The notes: generated by a model not told the origin, from the sequence alone. Shown: positions 26,740 through 36,807, counted from the stretch's first letter. The stretch: DNA of 64,000 nt from Nostoc spongiaeforme FACHB-130 (GCF_014698475.1 NZ_JACJTB010000002.1:1-64000); one strand, 5' to 3'. A program made the numbers and translations.

Positions 26740-26755
26740 CTTGTACTTTTTCCTT

Positions 26756-28015
26756 TTAATTCCTCGGTTTTGGTGATTCAGGAATAATTTCCGTCACTAC
26801 TCGATTACCTGTTTTACCACCACTCACAACAATGTTGTCTGTTTCCAAATTACCAACGGCTGTATCTCCATTAAATGTTAAAGCTGGGCTGGCTTGGCGG
26901 TAAACTACATTTCCCTGTGCTTCTAATAACTTTTTATCTAAATACCAAGTTAAATTCTGAGACTTTAAAGATTGGCGACGCTGACCAACGGCGTTGACAT
27001 TCCCTACTACATAAACTGTTTTTTGGGGAATTTTCATCTCAGCTTGATTACCAGTCACCGTCATTTTTTCAGCCCGGTGAAATACGCGCACTGGAGAATT
27101 TGTCTTGATATTTTCTGTATTCATATCCCAGACCATCGAGTTACCAATGATTTGTACTGGTGGTTCTAATAAATCTGCCTGGGCATTTTTGTTGATGGTA
27201 GCGATTTTAGTTTTTAAGTTAAATTCGGCAGAATTACCGCGACCACGGTCGGTAATTTGATTATTTTTATAACGTTCAAATTGTAAAGGGCGATCGCCAA
27301 TTAATTTTTCTTGTTTAACTTGCCAAACTAAATGTTCTGTCCGCATTTTAATTTGGGGATCAGTAGAATTAGCAACAACTTTACCGATAAATTCGGCTAT
27401 TTGTTCACGGGTTTTGACGCGTGCTTCTTGGGCTATTGCTTGTAACTGTTTATGCCTACCATTGATTTGATTCCGCACAATCAGTAAACCTTCTTTGGGT
27501 AGCCATTCCATTTCGTTACCTTGTAAAACCACACCATTAGTAGGGTCTGTGGCTACAATTTTCCCTTTGAGAAATAGTCGTTTACCATCTTGTTCAATAT
27601 CTGCTAAGTCGGCTTTAATTTGATAAACTATTTTGCCATCTTGATATAATTCTCCATAAGGATTTTCGGCTTGAGCTATTTCTTTTTCTTTGGTGTATCT
27701 TGCCTTTTTGGCTTTGACTGTCCAAAGCGGTCGCCCGACTTCATCGGCTTGTTCTAGGGTGACATCAAAAAAAGTTAATTTACTCTCAGAATCTTCTGGC
27801 GAGGAACTTTGATTATTTTGATTGGAGTTGGTCGCAGGTTTACCACAAGCCCCTAAACTGATCATTAACAGTAAAGTCAAGAGTAGGTAAGACCATTGGG
27901 TTTTAACTGAGTAGAATTTCAAAAAACTCAAGTTATGAAAGTGGGGGGATTTATTTGTTATTCCCCCCAAAAATCTAAAATTTATTTTTGCTATGTGTCT
28001 ACCTTGCTGCTTCAT
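26756..28015 (-). CDS. lptC: LptC-family LPS export protein
   Basis: This 419-residue protein has an N-terminal membrane segment (WSYLLLTLLLMISLGACG near residues 41-58) ending in a lipobox-like LGAC. Long beta-jellyroll repeats follow, with motifs such as LTFFDVTLEQADEVGRPLW and AEMKIPQKTVYVVGNVNAVG. LptC links the LPS-extracting ABC transporter to the periplasmic bridge. It is longer than proteobacterial LptC (about 190), as is usual in cyanobacteria. Its ATG overlaps the upstream stop (ATGA), which fixes the start and implies coupling. Confidence 0.87.
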   Translation of the reverse strand: MKQQGRHIAKINFRFLGGITNKSPHFHNLSFLKFYSVKTQWSYLLLTLLLMISLGACGKPATNSNQNNQSSSPEDSESKLTFFDVTLEQADEVGRPLWTVKAKKARYTKEKEIAQAENPYGELYQDGKIVYQIKADLADIEQDGKRLFLKGKIVATDPTNGVVLQGNEMEWLPKEGLLIVRNQINGRHKQLQAIAQEARVKTREQIAEFIGKVVANSTDPQIKMRTEHLVWQVKQEKLIGDRPLQFERYKNNQITDRGRGNSAEFNLKTKIATINKNAQADLLEPPVQIIGNSMVWDMNTENIKTNSPVRVFHRAEKMTVTGNQAEMKIPQKTVYVVGNVNAVGQRRQSLKSQNLTWYLDKKLLEAQGNVVYRQASPALTFNGDTAVGNLETDNIVVSGGKTGNRVVTEIIPESPKPRN

Positions 28016-28644
28016 GTATCCTGAATTTCTAGATGTCCGTCATGGTCTGTTGGGTCATCCAAAAAACCCATTCCCGATAAGGGGCGATAGGGGTAACTTT
28101 GGCGTGGTGTTTTTTGGATATCTTCTTTGATAGCTTCTAAATCAATGTAGCGATCGCTCACATTAATTAAACTATCACTGGTCATGGAGCGTAAACTCAC
28201 AACCTCTACCCTTACACCACGATAGCTTACAGAATTAACAGCATAGGCTAAATCGCCATCACCACTCACCAACACCGCAGTATCATAGGAATCGACCAAC
28301 GCCATCATATCAACGGCGATTTCGACATCTAAGTTGGCTTTCTTGGAACCATCTGGGAGTTGTACTAAGTCTTTAGCAATGACACGATAACCATTCCGAC
28401 GCATCCACAACAAAAAACCTTGCTGCTTTTCGTTGGTTCTATCGACACCAGTGTAGAAAAAAGCCCGCAACAGCCGAGATCCACCTGTTAAACGACACAA
28501 CAACTTGGTGTAATCAATTTCAATTCCTAATTGCAAAGCAGCATAAAATAGATTTGAACCGTCAATAAATATAGCGACTCGGCCTCGATTCTCTAAAACT
28601 TGTTCTGGCGTAAATATCGAGTCGTTTTCTAAATTATTCAACAT
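28012..28644 (-). CDS. labA: NYN domain protein, LabA-like
   Basis: This 210-residue PIN-like protein has the acidic NYN residues in VAIFIDGSNLFYAA (Asp28), KKANLDVEIAVDMMAL and LVSGDGDLAYAV. It is close to cyanobacterial LabA, which acts in negative feedback on KaiC-dependent circadian output; some NYN proteins are RNases. I start at ATG 28644 with GAGGT eight bases upstream; frames to 28692 add 16 residues without similarity. It overlaps the lptC-like gene by four bases, so the two are co-translated. Confidence 0.87.
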   Translation of the reverse strand: MLNNLENDSIFTPEQVLENRGRVAIFIDGSNLFYAALQLGIEIDYTKLLCRLTGGSRLLRAFFYTGVDRTNEKQQGFLLWMRRNGYRVIAKDLVQLPDGSKKANLDVEIAVDMMALVDSYDTAVLVSGDGDLAYAVNSVSYRGVRVEVVSLRSMTSDSLINVSDRYIDLEAIKEDIQKTPRQSYPYRPLSGMGFLDDPTDHDGHLEIQDT

Positions 28645-28729
28645 GTTGTCATACCTCATTTTTATCTTGATATTTTTGATACAAATTTCCAACTTTTACT
28701 TTTAGTTAGAGAGTTTTATGATAATTTTC

Positions 28730-28756
28730 CGGGGCTAATGATTAAGTTCAGCCCCG
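28730..28756. other. Hairpin between metG and the labA-like gene
   Basis: CGGGGCT (28730-28736) pairs with AGCCCCG (28750-28756) around a 13-base loop, downstream of metG on the minus strand. On the plus strand it is followed by ATAAATTTTTT, but on the metG strand no T-run follows. It may attenuate transcription between metG and labA rather than end it. Confidence 0.4.
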
Positions 28757-28813
28757 ATAAATTTTTTGAGAGATTTGAGAGATTAGAAAATGTTCTGAAA
28801 GAAATTAAAAAAA

Positions 28814-30415
28814 CTAATCGTTTTTCGGAGGTTCTATGCGTTTAAAAATTGGTTGAGGATTCCCCAACTGTTGTTTATTAGATAGTAACCCCCATTGGGA
28901 ATGAATGGAAAATGGGGCAGCAGTTGTTGTTTGATTTTGTTCGTTAAAGTTGATTCCAAAACCCAGTTGCTGATAAATTTCGCTACTGATATTGGGAATA
29001 ACTGGTGAAAGAAGATATGCTGACAGTCTAACTGATTCCAAAACTGCGTAAAGCACTTTTTCTACTTCCTGCTGCTGTCCTTGTTTATATAGTGACCAAG
29101 GTGCTTGTTCATCAATAAACTTATTACTGGCTTGTACCAATGACATAACAGCTTCGCAGGCTTGGTTAAAAGCTAGTGCTTGATATGCTTGTTGTACCTG
29201 TTCCCCTAGACCTAAACCAATCGTTTTCAAAGGATTTGCCGCAGAAATGGTTTCATCTGAAACTGACACTTGATTGCCAGCACAGTATTTCTTCACCATG
29301 TTCAAGGAGCGATTTAACAAATTACCTAAATCATTTGCCAAATCTGCATTTAAAACGTTGATGAATCTACTTTCATTAAAGTCGCCATCTTTGCCAAATT
29401 CGATTTCCTTAAGAAAGTAATAACGAACGGCATCACTACCATATCTCTCAACTAGAGCGATCGGATCAAGGGTATTACCCAGCGCCTTCCCCATTTTCTG
29501 CCCATCTTTGGTCAAAAATCCATGCCCAAATACTCTGTCTGGTAAAGGTAAGTCTGCCGACATGAGCATTGCTGGCCAGTAAACTGCATGAAACCGCAGA
29601 ATATCTTTGCCAATTAAATGCAAGTTAATCGGCCACCATGTTGCTAAAGCGTTGGCTAAGGTTGGTTCAGCATCAGGTTCTAATAATGCTGTGACATAAC
29701 CCAGCAGCGCATCAAACCAGACATATAAAGTTTGGTTAGGATCAGTCGGAACAGGAAAACCCCAGTCAAGATTAATCCGGGAAATGGAAAAATCTTGTAA
29801 ACCTCGGCTGACAAAGCTTAAAACTTCATTACGACGGCTTTCGGGTTGAATAAAATCTGGGTGCGATTGATAAAACTCTTCTAATTGAGTTTGGTATTTA
29901 GATAAGCGAAAGAAATAATTTTGTTCGTCTCGCCACTCAACTTCTTTATTGGTATGAATTGGGCAACGCTTACCGTCTAATAATTCTCTTTCTTCTTTAA
30001 ATTCTTCGCAGGCTACGCAATACCAGCCTTTTTGCTGCCCTTGGTAGATATCGCCTTTTTGCCAAACGCGCCCAAAAAATTCTTTAACAATCGCTGCATG
30101 TCGCGGCGCAGTTGTCCGGCTAAAGCGATCATATTGAATGTTTAATTTCTCCCATAAAGTGACAAAACTGGGAACAATCCCATCACAAAATTCTTGGGGC
30201 GCTTTGCCTAAAGACTCTGCTGAACGTTGAATTTTCTGCCCATGCTCATCTGTACCTGTAATTAACAGGACACGATGTCCCTTGAGTCTCTGATATCTAG
30301 CCACTACGTCTGCGGCGATGGTTGTATAAGCACTTCCAATATGAGGGACATCGTTTACATAGTAGAGGGGTGTTGTCAGTGCAAATGTTTGGTCTGTTTT
30401 ATCCACTAGGTTCAT
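28814..30415 (-). CDS. metG: Methionyl-tRNA synthetase
   Basis: This 533-residue class I synthetase charges tRNA-Met. The HIGH motif appears as HIGS (25-28) in YVNDVPHIGSAYTT, a zinc-type CVACEEFKEE ... CPIH loop follows, and the KMSKS loop reads KMGKALGN. There is no C-terminal tRNA-binding (EMAPII-like) domain, which matches other cyanobacterial enzymes of this length. It is transcribed alone or with labA and the lptC-like gene. Confidence 0.96.
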   Translation of the reverse strand: MNLVDKTDQTFALTTPLYYVNDVPHIGSAYTTIAADVVARYQRLKGHRVLLITGTDEHGQKIQRSAESLGKAPQEFCDGIVPSFVTLWEKLNIQYDRFSRTTAPRHAAIVKEFFGRVWQKGDIYQGQQKGWYCVACEEFKEERELLDGKRCPIHTNKEVEWRDEQNYFFRLSKYQTQLEEFYQSHPDFIQPESRRNEVLSFVSRGLQDFSISRINLDWGFPVPTDPNQTLYVWFDALLGYVTALLEPDAEPTLANALATWWPINLHLIGKDILRFHAVYWPAMLMSADLPLPDRVFGHGFLTKDGQKMGKALGNTLDPIALVERYGSDAVRYYFLKEIEFGKDGDFNESRFINVLNADLANDLGNLLNRSLNMVKKYCAGNQVSVSDETISAANPLKTIGLGLGEQVQQAYQALAFNQACEAVMSLVQASNKFIDEQAPWSLYKQGQQQEVEKVLYAVLESVRLSAYLLSPVIPNISSEIYQQLGFGINFNEQNQTTTAAPFSIHSQWGLLSNKQQLGNPQPIFKRIEPPKND

Positions 30416-30789
30416 GCAGAATAAAAAGCAAATTATTAAAACGTTTTATACTTAGTTATGAAGGCAAAACCACGCAATTATATTACATTACTATCTCTTT
30501 TTCAAAGTTCACCTTAATATTAGCAAATTTCTAGAGTTCAGAAATGTTTTGTAATAAGTACAAATTTGGCTAATTTCAGCTCTAAAAACAGAAATGAGAA
30601 TTTCATAAGGTTTATCTGATGTTGTTTCTTACATAGATTGTGACCAAAAATACAATGCTCTAAACATAGAAAAATCATCAGCTTTTATAGATAAGACATT
30701 TCTATCCTAAGACGGTCGTAGCATTAGTAAAGAAATGTAAAAATTAAGTCAAGATAAACTACGATATTTTCCCAAAAATATATTTAGAT
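30416..30789. other. Divergent intergenic region upstream of metG
   Basis: About 374 AT-rich bases between the divergent metG and acyltransferase genes. I see no reading frame, RNA gene or clear repeat. Confidence 0.3.
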
Positions 30790-31515
30790 ATGAGTCTAAA
30801 TAGCCCATTAGATATTTCTCGCTTACTTTTAGCAACTTTTTCCACACGAATGTTTCGCTATTACGAGGATCGCATTCCTCGTGATGCAAGTTTGTTAATA
30901 GTGAGCAATCATCGCAGCTTTATGGATGCCATGATTTTAATGACGGCGTTATCAAGTCCGATTCGTTTTGCTTGTCATCACTACATGGGACAAGTCCCAA
31001 TTTTGCGCGAAATTGTCACCGGACAATTAGGTTGTTTTCCGTTAGAAGCAGTGGAGAATCGGCAGCAAAGCTTTTTTGCTCAATCACAGATGCTATTAAA
31101 GTCTAAGCAGATGGTAGGCGTTTTTCCTGAAGGGGCAGAACCGATGGTGCAATCGACTCCAGCATCGGCAGTGGGTGAGTTTCAGCGTGGATTTGCCCAT
31201 TTAGCATTGCGGTCTGGCGTACCAGATTTAGCCATTTTACCAATTGCGATCGCCTCTTTAGAAGAAGTTAACACCACAGCTTTTCCCCTAAAACTGTTGA
31301 GTTTGTTTGATCCTTCCGAACCTTTATTTAACCAATACGGGTGGCATCCATTAGTGATATATCAACGGGTAGCTGTACTCATTGGCCGTCCTTATTGGAT
31401 TACAAACGAGCATCACAGTCAATATCATGGCAAACAAGCCAAAAAAGTTATAGCTGAACTCACACAACACTGCCACAGTGAAATCGCAAATTTACTACAA
31501 CAAGGATGTTATTGA
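30790..31515 (+). CDS. Lysophospholipid acyltransferase-like protein
   Basis: This 241-residue protein has the PlsC-type acyltransferase motifs: NHRSFMD (NHx4D, near residues 40-46), a substrate-binding GVFPEGAEP block and a later conserved PIAIASL. It is distinct from the plsC at 40061. It stands about 450 bases before an alpha/beta hydrolase gene on the same strand; plant phytyl ester synthases fuse these two domain types. A role in acyl-ester formation on thylakoid lipids is therefore possible but unproven. Confidence 0.85.
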   Translation: MSLNSPLDISRLLLATFSTRMFRYYEDRIPRDASLLIVSNHRSFMDAMILMTALSSPIRFACHHYMGQVPILREIVTGQLGCFPLEAVENRQQSFFAQSQMLLKSKQMVGVFPEGAEPMVQSTPASAVGEFQRGFAHLALRSGVPDLAILPIAIASLEEVNTTAFPLKLLSLFDPSEPLFNQYGWHPLVIYQRVAVLIGRPYWITNEHHSQYHGKQAKKVIAELTQHCHSEIANLLQQGCY

Positions 31516-31965
31516 TAGGTAGTTGCACAAAATTAAATTCATTCGTGGAGATAGGGAACAGGGAACAGGGAACAGCAAAATAACGGGGTAATTAACTCTG
31601 TATGAGTACTTACCAAAAGCCACAGAGAAATTCATATAGGTAATTTTGGAGATGACTTTGCTGGCGTTTTGATTGTAATTTTTTGCTGATTTCAGATATA
31701 TATTGCTAAATATGATCTAACAGAATCTTTGTATAAGACTAAATTATATTTACAATAATTTGATTGCAGGTTTAAGTGAGTTTTTATTAGCTGGGTTATG
31801 ATTCTAACAGACTTTTACCTGTAATACTGTCGAAAACTTAAACTCACTATTTTGAACTGGTAATTTTTGTCTGTTTATGGGAATCATTTTTAAAAAAAGT
31901 CTCGAAAGATAATAATTGTATGCAGGTAAAACGATAAAAATCCTCAAGAAAATTAAAGTTGTACA
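31516..31965. other. Intergenic region with GGGAACA repeats
   Basis: About 450 AT-rich bases. The only feature I see is a run of three GGGAACA units near 31554-31575. No gene is apparent on either strand, although a promoter for the following hydrolase gene is expected. Confidence 0.35.
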
Positions 31966-32793
31966 ATGCCAGAAGTTGAGTTAAAGCCGTGTTTTCTGAC
32001 TCCGAAACGAGTCCAACCAGAGTATCCGTTGTTTGTTTATTTACCGGGAATGGATGGTACTGGTGAGTTATTGCGATCGCAAACATCGGGACTAGAAGCA
32101 GGCTTTGATGTTCGCTGTTTGGCGATCCCCAGAAAAGACTTAACGACTTGGGAAGAGTTGACTAATAACGTCTTGGACTTAATTCACGCAGAATTAGAGA
32201 AAAGTTCCCAAAGGTCAATTTATTTGTGTGGAGAATCCTTTGGCGGCTGTTTGGCAATGAAGGTAGCTACTAAAGCCCCGCATTTATTTAAACGGATTAT
32301 TTTGATTAACCCAGCTTCAGCTTTTCGCCTGCGTCCGTTTTTAGATTGGGCATCCCAGCTATCATGCTTAGTGCCAGAATCCTTGTATGATATTGGGGCA
32401 TTGGGTTTATTGCCGTTTCTGGCATCTTTAGAGCGTATGACCAGAAGCGATCGCCACGAGTTACTAAAAACCATGCGTTCCGTCCCATCAGTCACAGTGA
32501 ATTGGCGATTGGCTTTATTGCGAGAATTTGCAGTAGATAATGACCAATTACGCCGCATGACACAACCAGTATTGTTAATTGCCGGTGCAGGCGATCGACT
32601 TTTACCTTCTGTGACAGAAGTGAGGCGGATAGCTGCTATTTTACCTAAATCTCAGGTTTTCATCCTTCCTAATAGCGGTCACGCATGTTTGCTAGAGAAA
32701 GATATCAGTCTCTATGAGATTCTGCAAAACAACAACTTCTTAGAAAATTTAAATCATCAGGTATACAAGCTACCAGTGAAGGAATTAGGGTGA
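31966..32793 (+). CDS. Alpha/beta hydrolase, phytyl ester synthase-like
   Basis: This 275-residue hydrolase has YLPGMDGTGELL as oxyanion segment, the nucleophile elbow LCGESFGGCLA (Ser near residue 91) and a C-terminal His in NSGHACLLEK. The opening PLFVYLPGMDGTG is typical of the hydrolase half of plant phytyl ester synthases and related cyanobacterial proteins. The acyltransferase half-like gene precedes it. It may act on acyl chains or galactolipids. Confidence 0.83.
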   Translation: MPEVELKPCFLTPKRVQPEYPLFVYLPGMDGTGELLRSQTSGLEAGFDVRCLAIPRKDLTTWEELTNNVLDLIHAELEKSSQRSIYLCGESFGGCLAMKVATKAPHLFKRIILINPASAFRLRPFLDWASQLSCLVPESLYDIGALGLLPFLASLERMTRSDRHELLKTMRSVPSVTVNWRLALLREFAVDNDQLRRMTQPVLLIAGAGDRLLPSVTEVRRIAAILPKSQVFILPNSGHACLLEKDISLYEILQNNNFLENLNHQVYKLPVKELG

Positions 32794-32806
32794 TCTGACA
32801 GCAGAA

Positions 32807-32900
32807 GGCACTCCGGCAAAGCCGGAGAAGTCAAAAGTAAAAAACCAAAAGTCAAAAGTATTCTTCATTTTTGCCTTTTTACTTTTGCCTTTTGACTTAC
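32807..32900. repeat. Inverted A/T heptamer repeats and CCGG hairpin
   Basis: A small palindrome CTCCGGCAAAGCCGGAG (32811-32827) is followed by AGTCAAAAGTAAAA-type units. These are mirrored by TTTTTACTTTTGCCTTTTGACT at 32876-32898, so the whole could fold into a long hairpin after the hydrolase gene. The T-rich right arm would suit a terminator. Confidence 0.55.
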
Positions 32901-33025
32901 CACTATGCGGTTGAGGCAGGGAGTAGACGAAAACTTTTTCACTCAGTACTCAAACTTGTACTTGTTGGAAGATGTCAAGTTAGTCTTGATTTCGCTACAA
33001 AAAGATTAGAGCGACTGGCATAACA

Positions 33026-34138
33026 ATGACAAACCAACCCCAAAAACAATCCGAAGTAGAAATTACCAATCAAACATCCGCTGAGGACAAATCATCGTTA
33101 ATAGACTCTTTAGCGACGACTGGTAAAACATTTTTTGATACAGCCTTGGGAGTGGGTGTAGCCGCAGCTAAACAAACACATAAGTTATTTGGACAAGCAA
33201 CTCAAACTACTGGTCAAATAGTTGATCGCCTCAGTCAAAATTGGCTGATTAGAAGGCTATCCGGGTTTTTAAATCTGAATTGGCTGATTGGTGCTAGTGA
33301 AAATGTTGACCTAGAAAAAGCCGCAGCCAGCGTTAAAAAACTCAAACAACAGCATCCCCAGGAATCGCCTAGCCAGATTTCTCATCGCATCATGCTAGAC
33401 ACTGCCACCAAAGCTGGGGGAATTGGATTCGCTAGTAGCATTTTACCAGGGGTAGCAGCAGCATTATTAGCGGTTGATTTAGCTGCCACCTTGAAATTGC
33501 AATCGGAAATGCTGTATAAAATTGCGGCTGCTTACGACTTAGATTTAAAAGATCCAGCCAGGAAAGGCGAAGTTTTGACAATTTTTGGCTTGGGGTTGGG
33601 TGGGAATCGGTTGTTAAAAGCTGCTGGATTGGCGTTACTGCGAAATGTGCCGTTTGCGGGTGCAGCGATCGCCACCAGTTCTAATGCGGCCTTAAGCTAT
33701 TCTCTAGGGTACGCAGCTTGTCGATTTTACGAAGCCAAACTAGATGAATCTGTTTCCTTAACATCACCAGAAACTTTGGCAACACTGAAAGCAGAAAGTG
33801 AAAATTACTTAGAAACTGCGATCGCTCAACAAGCCATCATGGATAAAATTCTCGTTCATGTAATTCTTGCCAGCCATCCCGAAAAAACCTGGGAGGAAAT
33901 TTTACCAGAATTGCAAGCATTGAACCTCAGCCCTAATTCCCTGGATGCGATCGCCAACAATATCAAGTCACCCCAACCTTTAGATGCACTCCTCAACCAG
34001 CTCAACCGTGATTTTGCGATCCCACTATTGGCACAATGCCAAAGAATTGCTCAACTTGACAAGCAAACAACAGGAGTAGAACAAGAAATAATTAATGCGA
34101 TCGTCAATAAATTTGACATTGACACCACTGAATTTTGA
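33026..34138 (+). CDS. EcsC-like protein
   Basis: This 370-residue protein has a polar N-terminal part (1-85), then hydrophobic segments in GGIGFASSILPGVAAALLAVDL (128-149) and around AGAAIATSSNAALSYSLGYAAC. This layout resembles the EcsC family. Family function is poorly known. No operon partner is clear; a Uma2 protein gene converges from the right. Assignment is by pattern recall and moderate. Confidence 0.65.
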   Translation: MTNQPQKQSEVEITNQTSAEDKSSLIDSLATTGKTFFDTALGVGVAAAKQTHKLFGQATQTTGQIVDRLSQNWLIRRLSGFLNLNWLIGASENVDLEKAAASVKKLKQQHPQESPSQISHRIMLDTATKAGGIGFASSILPGVAAALLAVDLAATLKLQSEMLYKIAAAYDLDLKDPARKGEVLTIFGLGLGGNRLLKAAGLALLRNVPFAGAAIATSSNAALSYSLGYAACRFYEAKLDESVSLTSPETLATLKAESENYLETAIAQQAIMDKILVHVILASHPEKTWEEILPELQALNLSPNSLDAIANNIKSPQPLDALLNQLNRDFAIPLLAQCQRIAQLDKQTTGVEQEIINAIVNKFDIDTTEF

Positions 34139-34174
34139 TTCCAAAACTAGCCTCTAGCCTCCAGTCTCTAGCCT

Positions 34175-34885
34175 CTATTCCTGTTCAAGCTGCTCAGGAT
34201 TAATACCCAGTTCTCGGAGGCGTTGCTTTAATTGCTCTACTTGCTGTTCAGCCTGCTGTCGAGCTAAAGCTTCTGCATCTATTCTTTGTTGTGCTTCACG
34301 TAGTGCTTGCGCCTGTTCTGTGGGGTTCAGTAGCTTCTCTCCTGTATCTTCTCGGTAAAAACCGATCAGTTCTCCTTCTACCTGCAAGCGCAAACCTAAT
34401 GGTTCACTGCGATTGTCGGTAATCAACTCATAAGAATCTTGGCGCAACCGATAACCCCGCAACTGTCCTTGTACCCATTCGCCTCTGGGGTCAAATAACC
34501 AGTATTCTTTAACACCAAGTTGCTCGTATAAAGTCTTCTTAAATTCCTGATCGTGATTTTTCGTCCCCGCCGAAGTCATCTCAAAAATCACCGATGGAAC
34601 TTCCCCTTCTTCCCACACTTTATAGTTATCTCGACCACCAGGCGCGACATTAAAAATTACCATCACATCAGGGGCAACGCGCAACTTAGGAAAACCTTGA
34701 GCGTAGTAGAGAAATTGATTGGCAAGGACTGTTGCTTGTTGTCCTACTAAATACTGACGCAGAATTTCTAGTGTCGCCAGTAATACACATAAATGAGCAT
34801 AGCTTTCTGCCACTGGTTCACCATCGGAACTAGGATAGAACACTTCTGAGCGTTGATTTGGAGTCAAGGCTGAGGTCATAGTCAT
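34175..34885 (-). CDS. Uma2 family protein (DUF820, PD-(D/E)XK-like)
   Basis: This 236-residue protein has the Uma2 core: LRVAPDVMVIFNVAPG, VIFEMTSAGTKNHDQEFKK and YEQLGVKEYWLFDP. These carry the predicted PD-(D/E)XK nuclease acids (Asp in APDV, Glu in FEM, and the expected Lys position). The C-terminal tail (residues 185-230) is a Gln/Glu/Arg-rich coiled coil. Uma2 families are greatly expanded in cyanobacteria, and their biological role is unclear. Confidence 0.9.
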   Translation of the reverse strand: MTMTSALTPNQRSEVFYPSSDGEPVAESYAHLCVLLATLEILRQYLVGQQATVLANQFLYYAQGFPKLRVAPDVMVIFNVAPGGRDNYKVWEEGEVPSVIFEMTSAGTKNHDQEFKKTLYEQLGVKEYWLFDPRGEWVQGQLRGYRLRQDSYELITDNRSEPLGLRLQVEGELIGFYREDTGEKLLNPTEQAQALREAQQRIDAEALARQQAEQQVEQLKQRLRELGINPEQLEQE

Positions 34886-35056
34886 GCCATACAGAAGGTT
34901 GGGATGTTTTAATTATAAAAGTCAGTGGTGATTTGCCCTTTGTTATAAGTCAAAAGCCAAAACTTTAAAAGGTTTTTTTTACTTCTAACTTCTCTTCACA
35001 CTTCAAATTTTTGAGCAATACTGGTACAAGAAGGAATCTTTAAACAAAATCCCAAA

Positions 35057-36535
35057 ATGGCAACAATTAAACTTAGTAATCAGCCTCTGCTGGAGTGGGC
35101 GGGCGATAGTTTGGCAATTGGATTATTTGAAGATGCGGTAGAGTTAACAGGTGAACTGGCGACTTTGAATGACAAGTTTGCTGGCATCTTAAAAGAAGTC
35201 ATTGCCGAAGAAGAATTTACAGCCAAAGCTAACAGCACTGTCTTTACTCGTGTCGCTGGCGGTGGTTCAGTTAAAAAAGTAATTTTGGTTGGCTTAGGAA
35301 AACCAGACGCACTGAAAATAGATAGCCTGCGGCGGGCGGCGGCGGCGGCGGCGAAGGTAGCCAAAAAGCAAAAAAGCAAAACCCTCGGATTTAGCTTTCC
35401 CTTGTGGAATAACGACCCAGCAGCCACAGCCCAAGCGATCGCAGAAGGTGTAGAGTTAGCTTTATATCAAGATGTGCGCTTTAAATCAGAACCAGATGAT
35501 AAAGGCGCAAAAGTTGAAACTGTCGAGTTACTGGGCTTTGAAGGTCAAGAGGATGCGCTCAAGCGTGCCAATCAAATTGTTTCAGGTGTCATTTTAGCCA
35601 GAGAGTTGGTAGCCGCCCCAGCCAACACAGTTACACCCATTACAATGGCAGAAACAGCCCAAGAAATTGCTAAAGACTACGGCTTGCAATTACAAATCCT
35701 GGAAAAAGAAGATTGTGAAAAACTGGGTATGGGTGCCTTTTTAGGAGTCGCCCAAGCCTCTGATTTACCACCCAAATTCATTCACCTCACCTACAAACCA
35801 GAAGGTACACCCACCAAGAAACTAGCGATTATCGGTAAAGGTTTAACCTTCGATTCTGGAGGATTGAATATTAAAGGTGCAGGTAGCGGAATTGAAACCA
35901 TGAAAATTGATATGGGTGGTGCAGCTGCTACCTTGGGTGCGGCAAAAGCAATAGCCCAACTCAAGCCTGATGCTGAAGTTCACTTTATCTCCGCCGTTAC
36001 CGAAAATATGATTAGCGGTCGCGCTATGCACCCAGGCGACATCCTCAAAGCTTCTAACGGCAAAACAATCGAAGTGAATAACACCGATGCTGAAGGGCGT
36101 TTAACCTTGGCTGATGCTTTGGTGTATACAGATAAATTGGGCTTAGATGCGATCGTTGATTTAGCCACCCTTACAGGTGCAAACGTCATTGCTTTGGGTG
36201 AAGATATCGCCGGGTTATACACCCCCCATGATGCCTTAGCTTCGCAGTTAGAAACAGCTGCTGGCACATCCGGCGAAAAAATTTGGCGGATGCCAATGGA
36301 AGAAAAATATTTTGAAGGCTTGAAATCGGGGATTGCCGATATGAAAAACACCGGGCCGCGTCCTGGTGGTTCAATTACCGCCGCCCTATTCCTCAAGCAA
36401 TTCGTCAAAGATACCCCTTGGGCGCACTTAGACATTGCAGGGCCAGTCTGGGCAGACAAAGAAAACGGCTACAACGGCCCCGGCGCAACTGGCTACGGTG
36501 TGCGGATGTTGGTGAATTGGGTACTTGAGCAATAA
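35057..36535 (+). CDS. pepA: Leucyl aminopeptidase (M17)
   Basis: This 492-residue dinuclear metal aminopeptidase releases N-terminal residues from peptides. The metal and catalytic blocks [15 protein letters not shown] and [14 protein letters not shown] are both present, with [10 protein letters not shown] between. Length is typical. The gene lies upstream of the lipid cluster but is separated from it by about 270 bases of repeats, so it is likely independent. Confidence 0.96.
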   Translation: MATIKLSNQPLLEWAGDSLAIGLFEDAVELTGELATLNDKFAGILKEVIAEEEFTAKANSTVFTRVAGGGSVKKVILVGLGKPDALKIDSLRRAAAAAAKVAKKQKSKTLGFSFPLWNNDPAATAQAIAEGVELALYQDVRFKSEPDDKGAKVETVELLGFEGQEDALKRANQIVSGVILARELVAAPANTVTPITMAETAQEIAKDYGLQLQILEKEDCEKLGMGAFLGVAQASDLPPKFIHLTYKPEGTPTKKLAIIGKGLTFDSGGLNIKGAGSGIETMKIDMGGAAATLGAAKAIAQLKPDAEVHFISAVTENMISGRAMHPGDILKASNGKTIEVNNTDAEGRLTLADALVYTDKLGLDAIVDLATLTGANVIALGEDIAGLYTPHDALASQLETAAGTSGEKIWRMPMEEKYFEGLKSGIADMKNTGPRPGGSITAALFLKQFVKDTPWAHLDIAGPVWADKENGYNGPGATGYGVRMLVNWVLEQ

Positions 36536-36536
36536 T

Positions 36537-36723
36537 AAAGTCAAAAATCAAAAATAAAAAGGCAAAAGGCTCTTTCTTTTAACTTTTGCCTTTTTACTTT
36601 TAACTTCTCGCGTGTTATCTTGGGCTTGCCGCCAAAATTATGTTGCAATAATGACAAATAATGCGGAGTACTGAGCAGTTTTTACTGGACTCAGCACTCA
36701 GCACTCAGCACTTAGCACTTAAC
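36537..36723. repeat. Two STRR clusters between pepA and plsX
   Basis: At 36537-36607, AAAAGGCAAAAGGC-type units face TTTTGCCTTTTTACTTTT, a possible hairpin terminator for pepA. At 36670-36723, CAGCACT/CTCAGCA units repeat four or more times. The second unit is the reverse complement of the TGAGTGC heptamer found inside cobB at 52502-52590. Confidence 0.65.
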
Positions 36724-36807
36724 ATAGTAATTTGGCATTGAAAAAGTTACGGTTTTTTAACAAAGCCAATCTGGTAAAATTTGTAAGGTTTCTATAAGCT
36801 CTGAGCA

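Noticed and set aside
32220-32558. Antisense frames inside the hydrolase gene and similar long frames opposite pepA
   Set aside because: They mirror the codon pattern of the sense genes, have no motifs or start signals, and are shadows.
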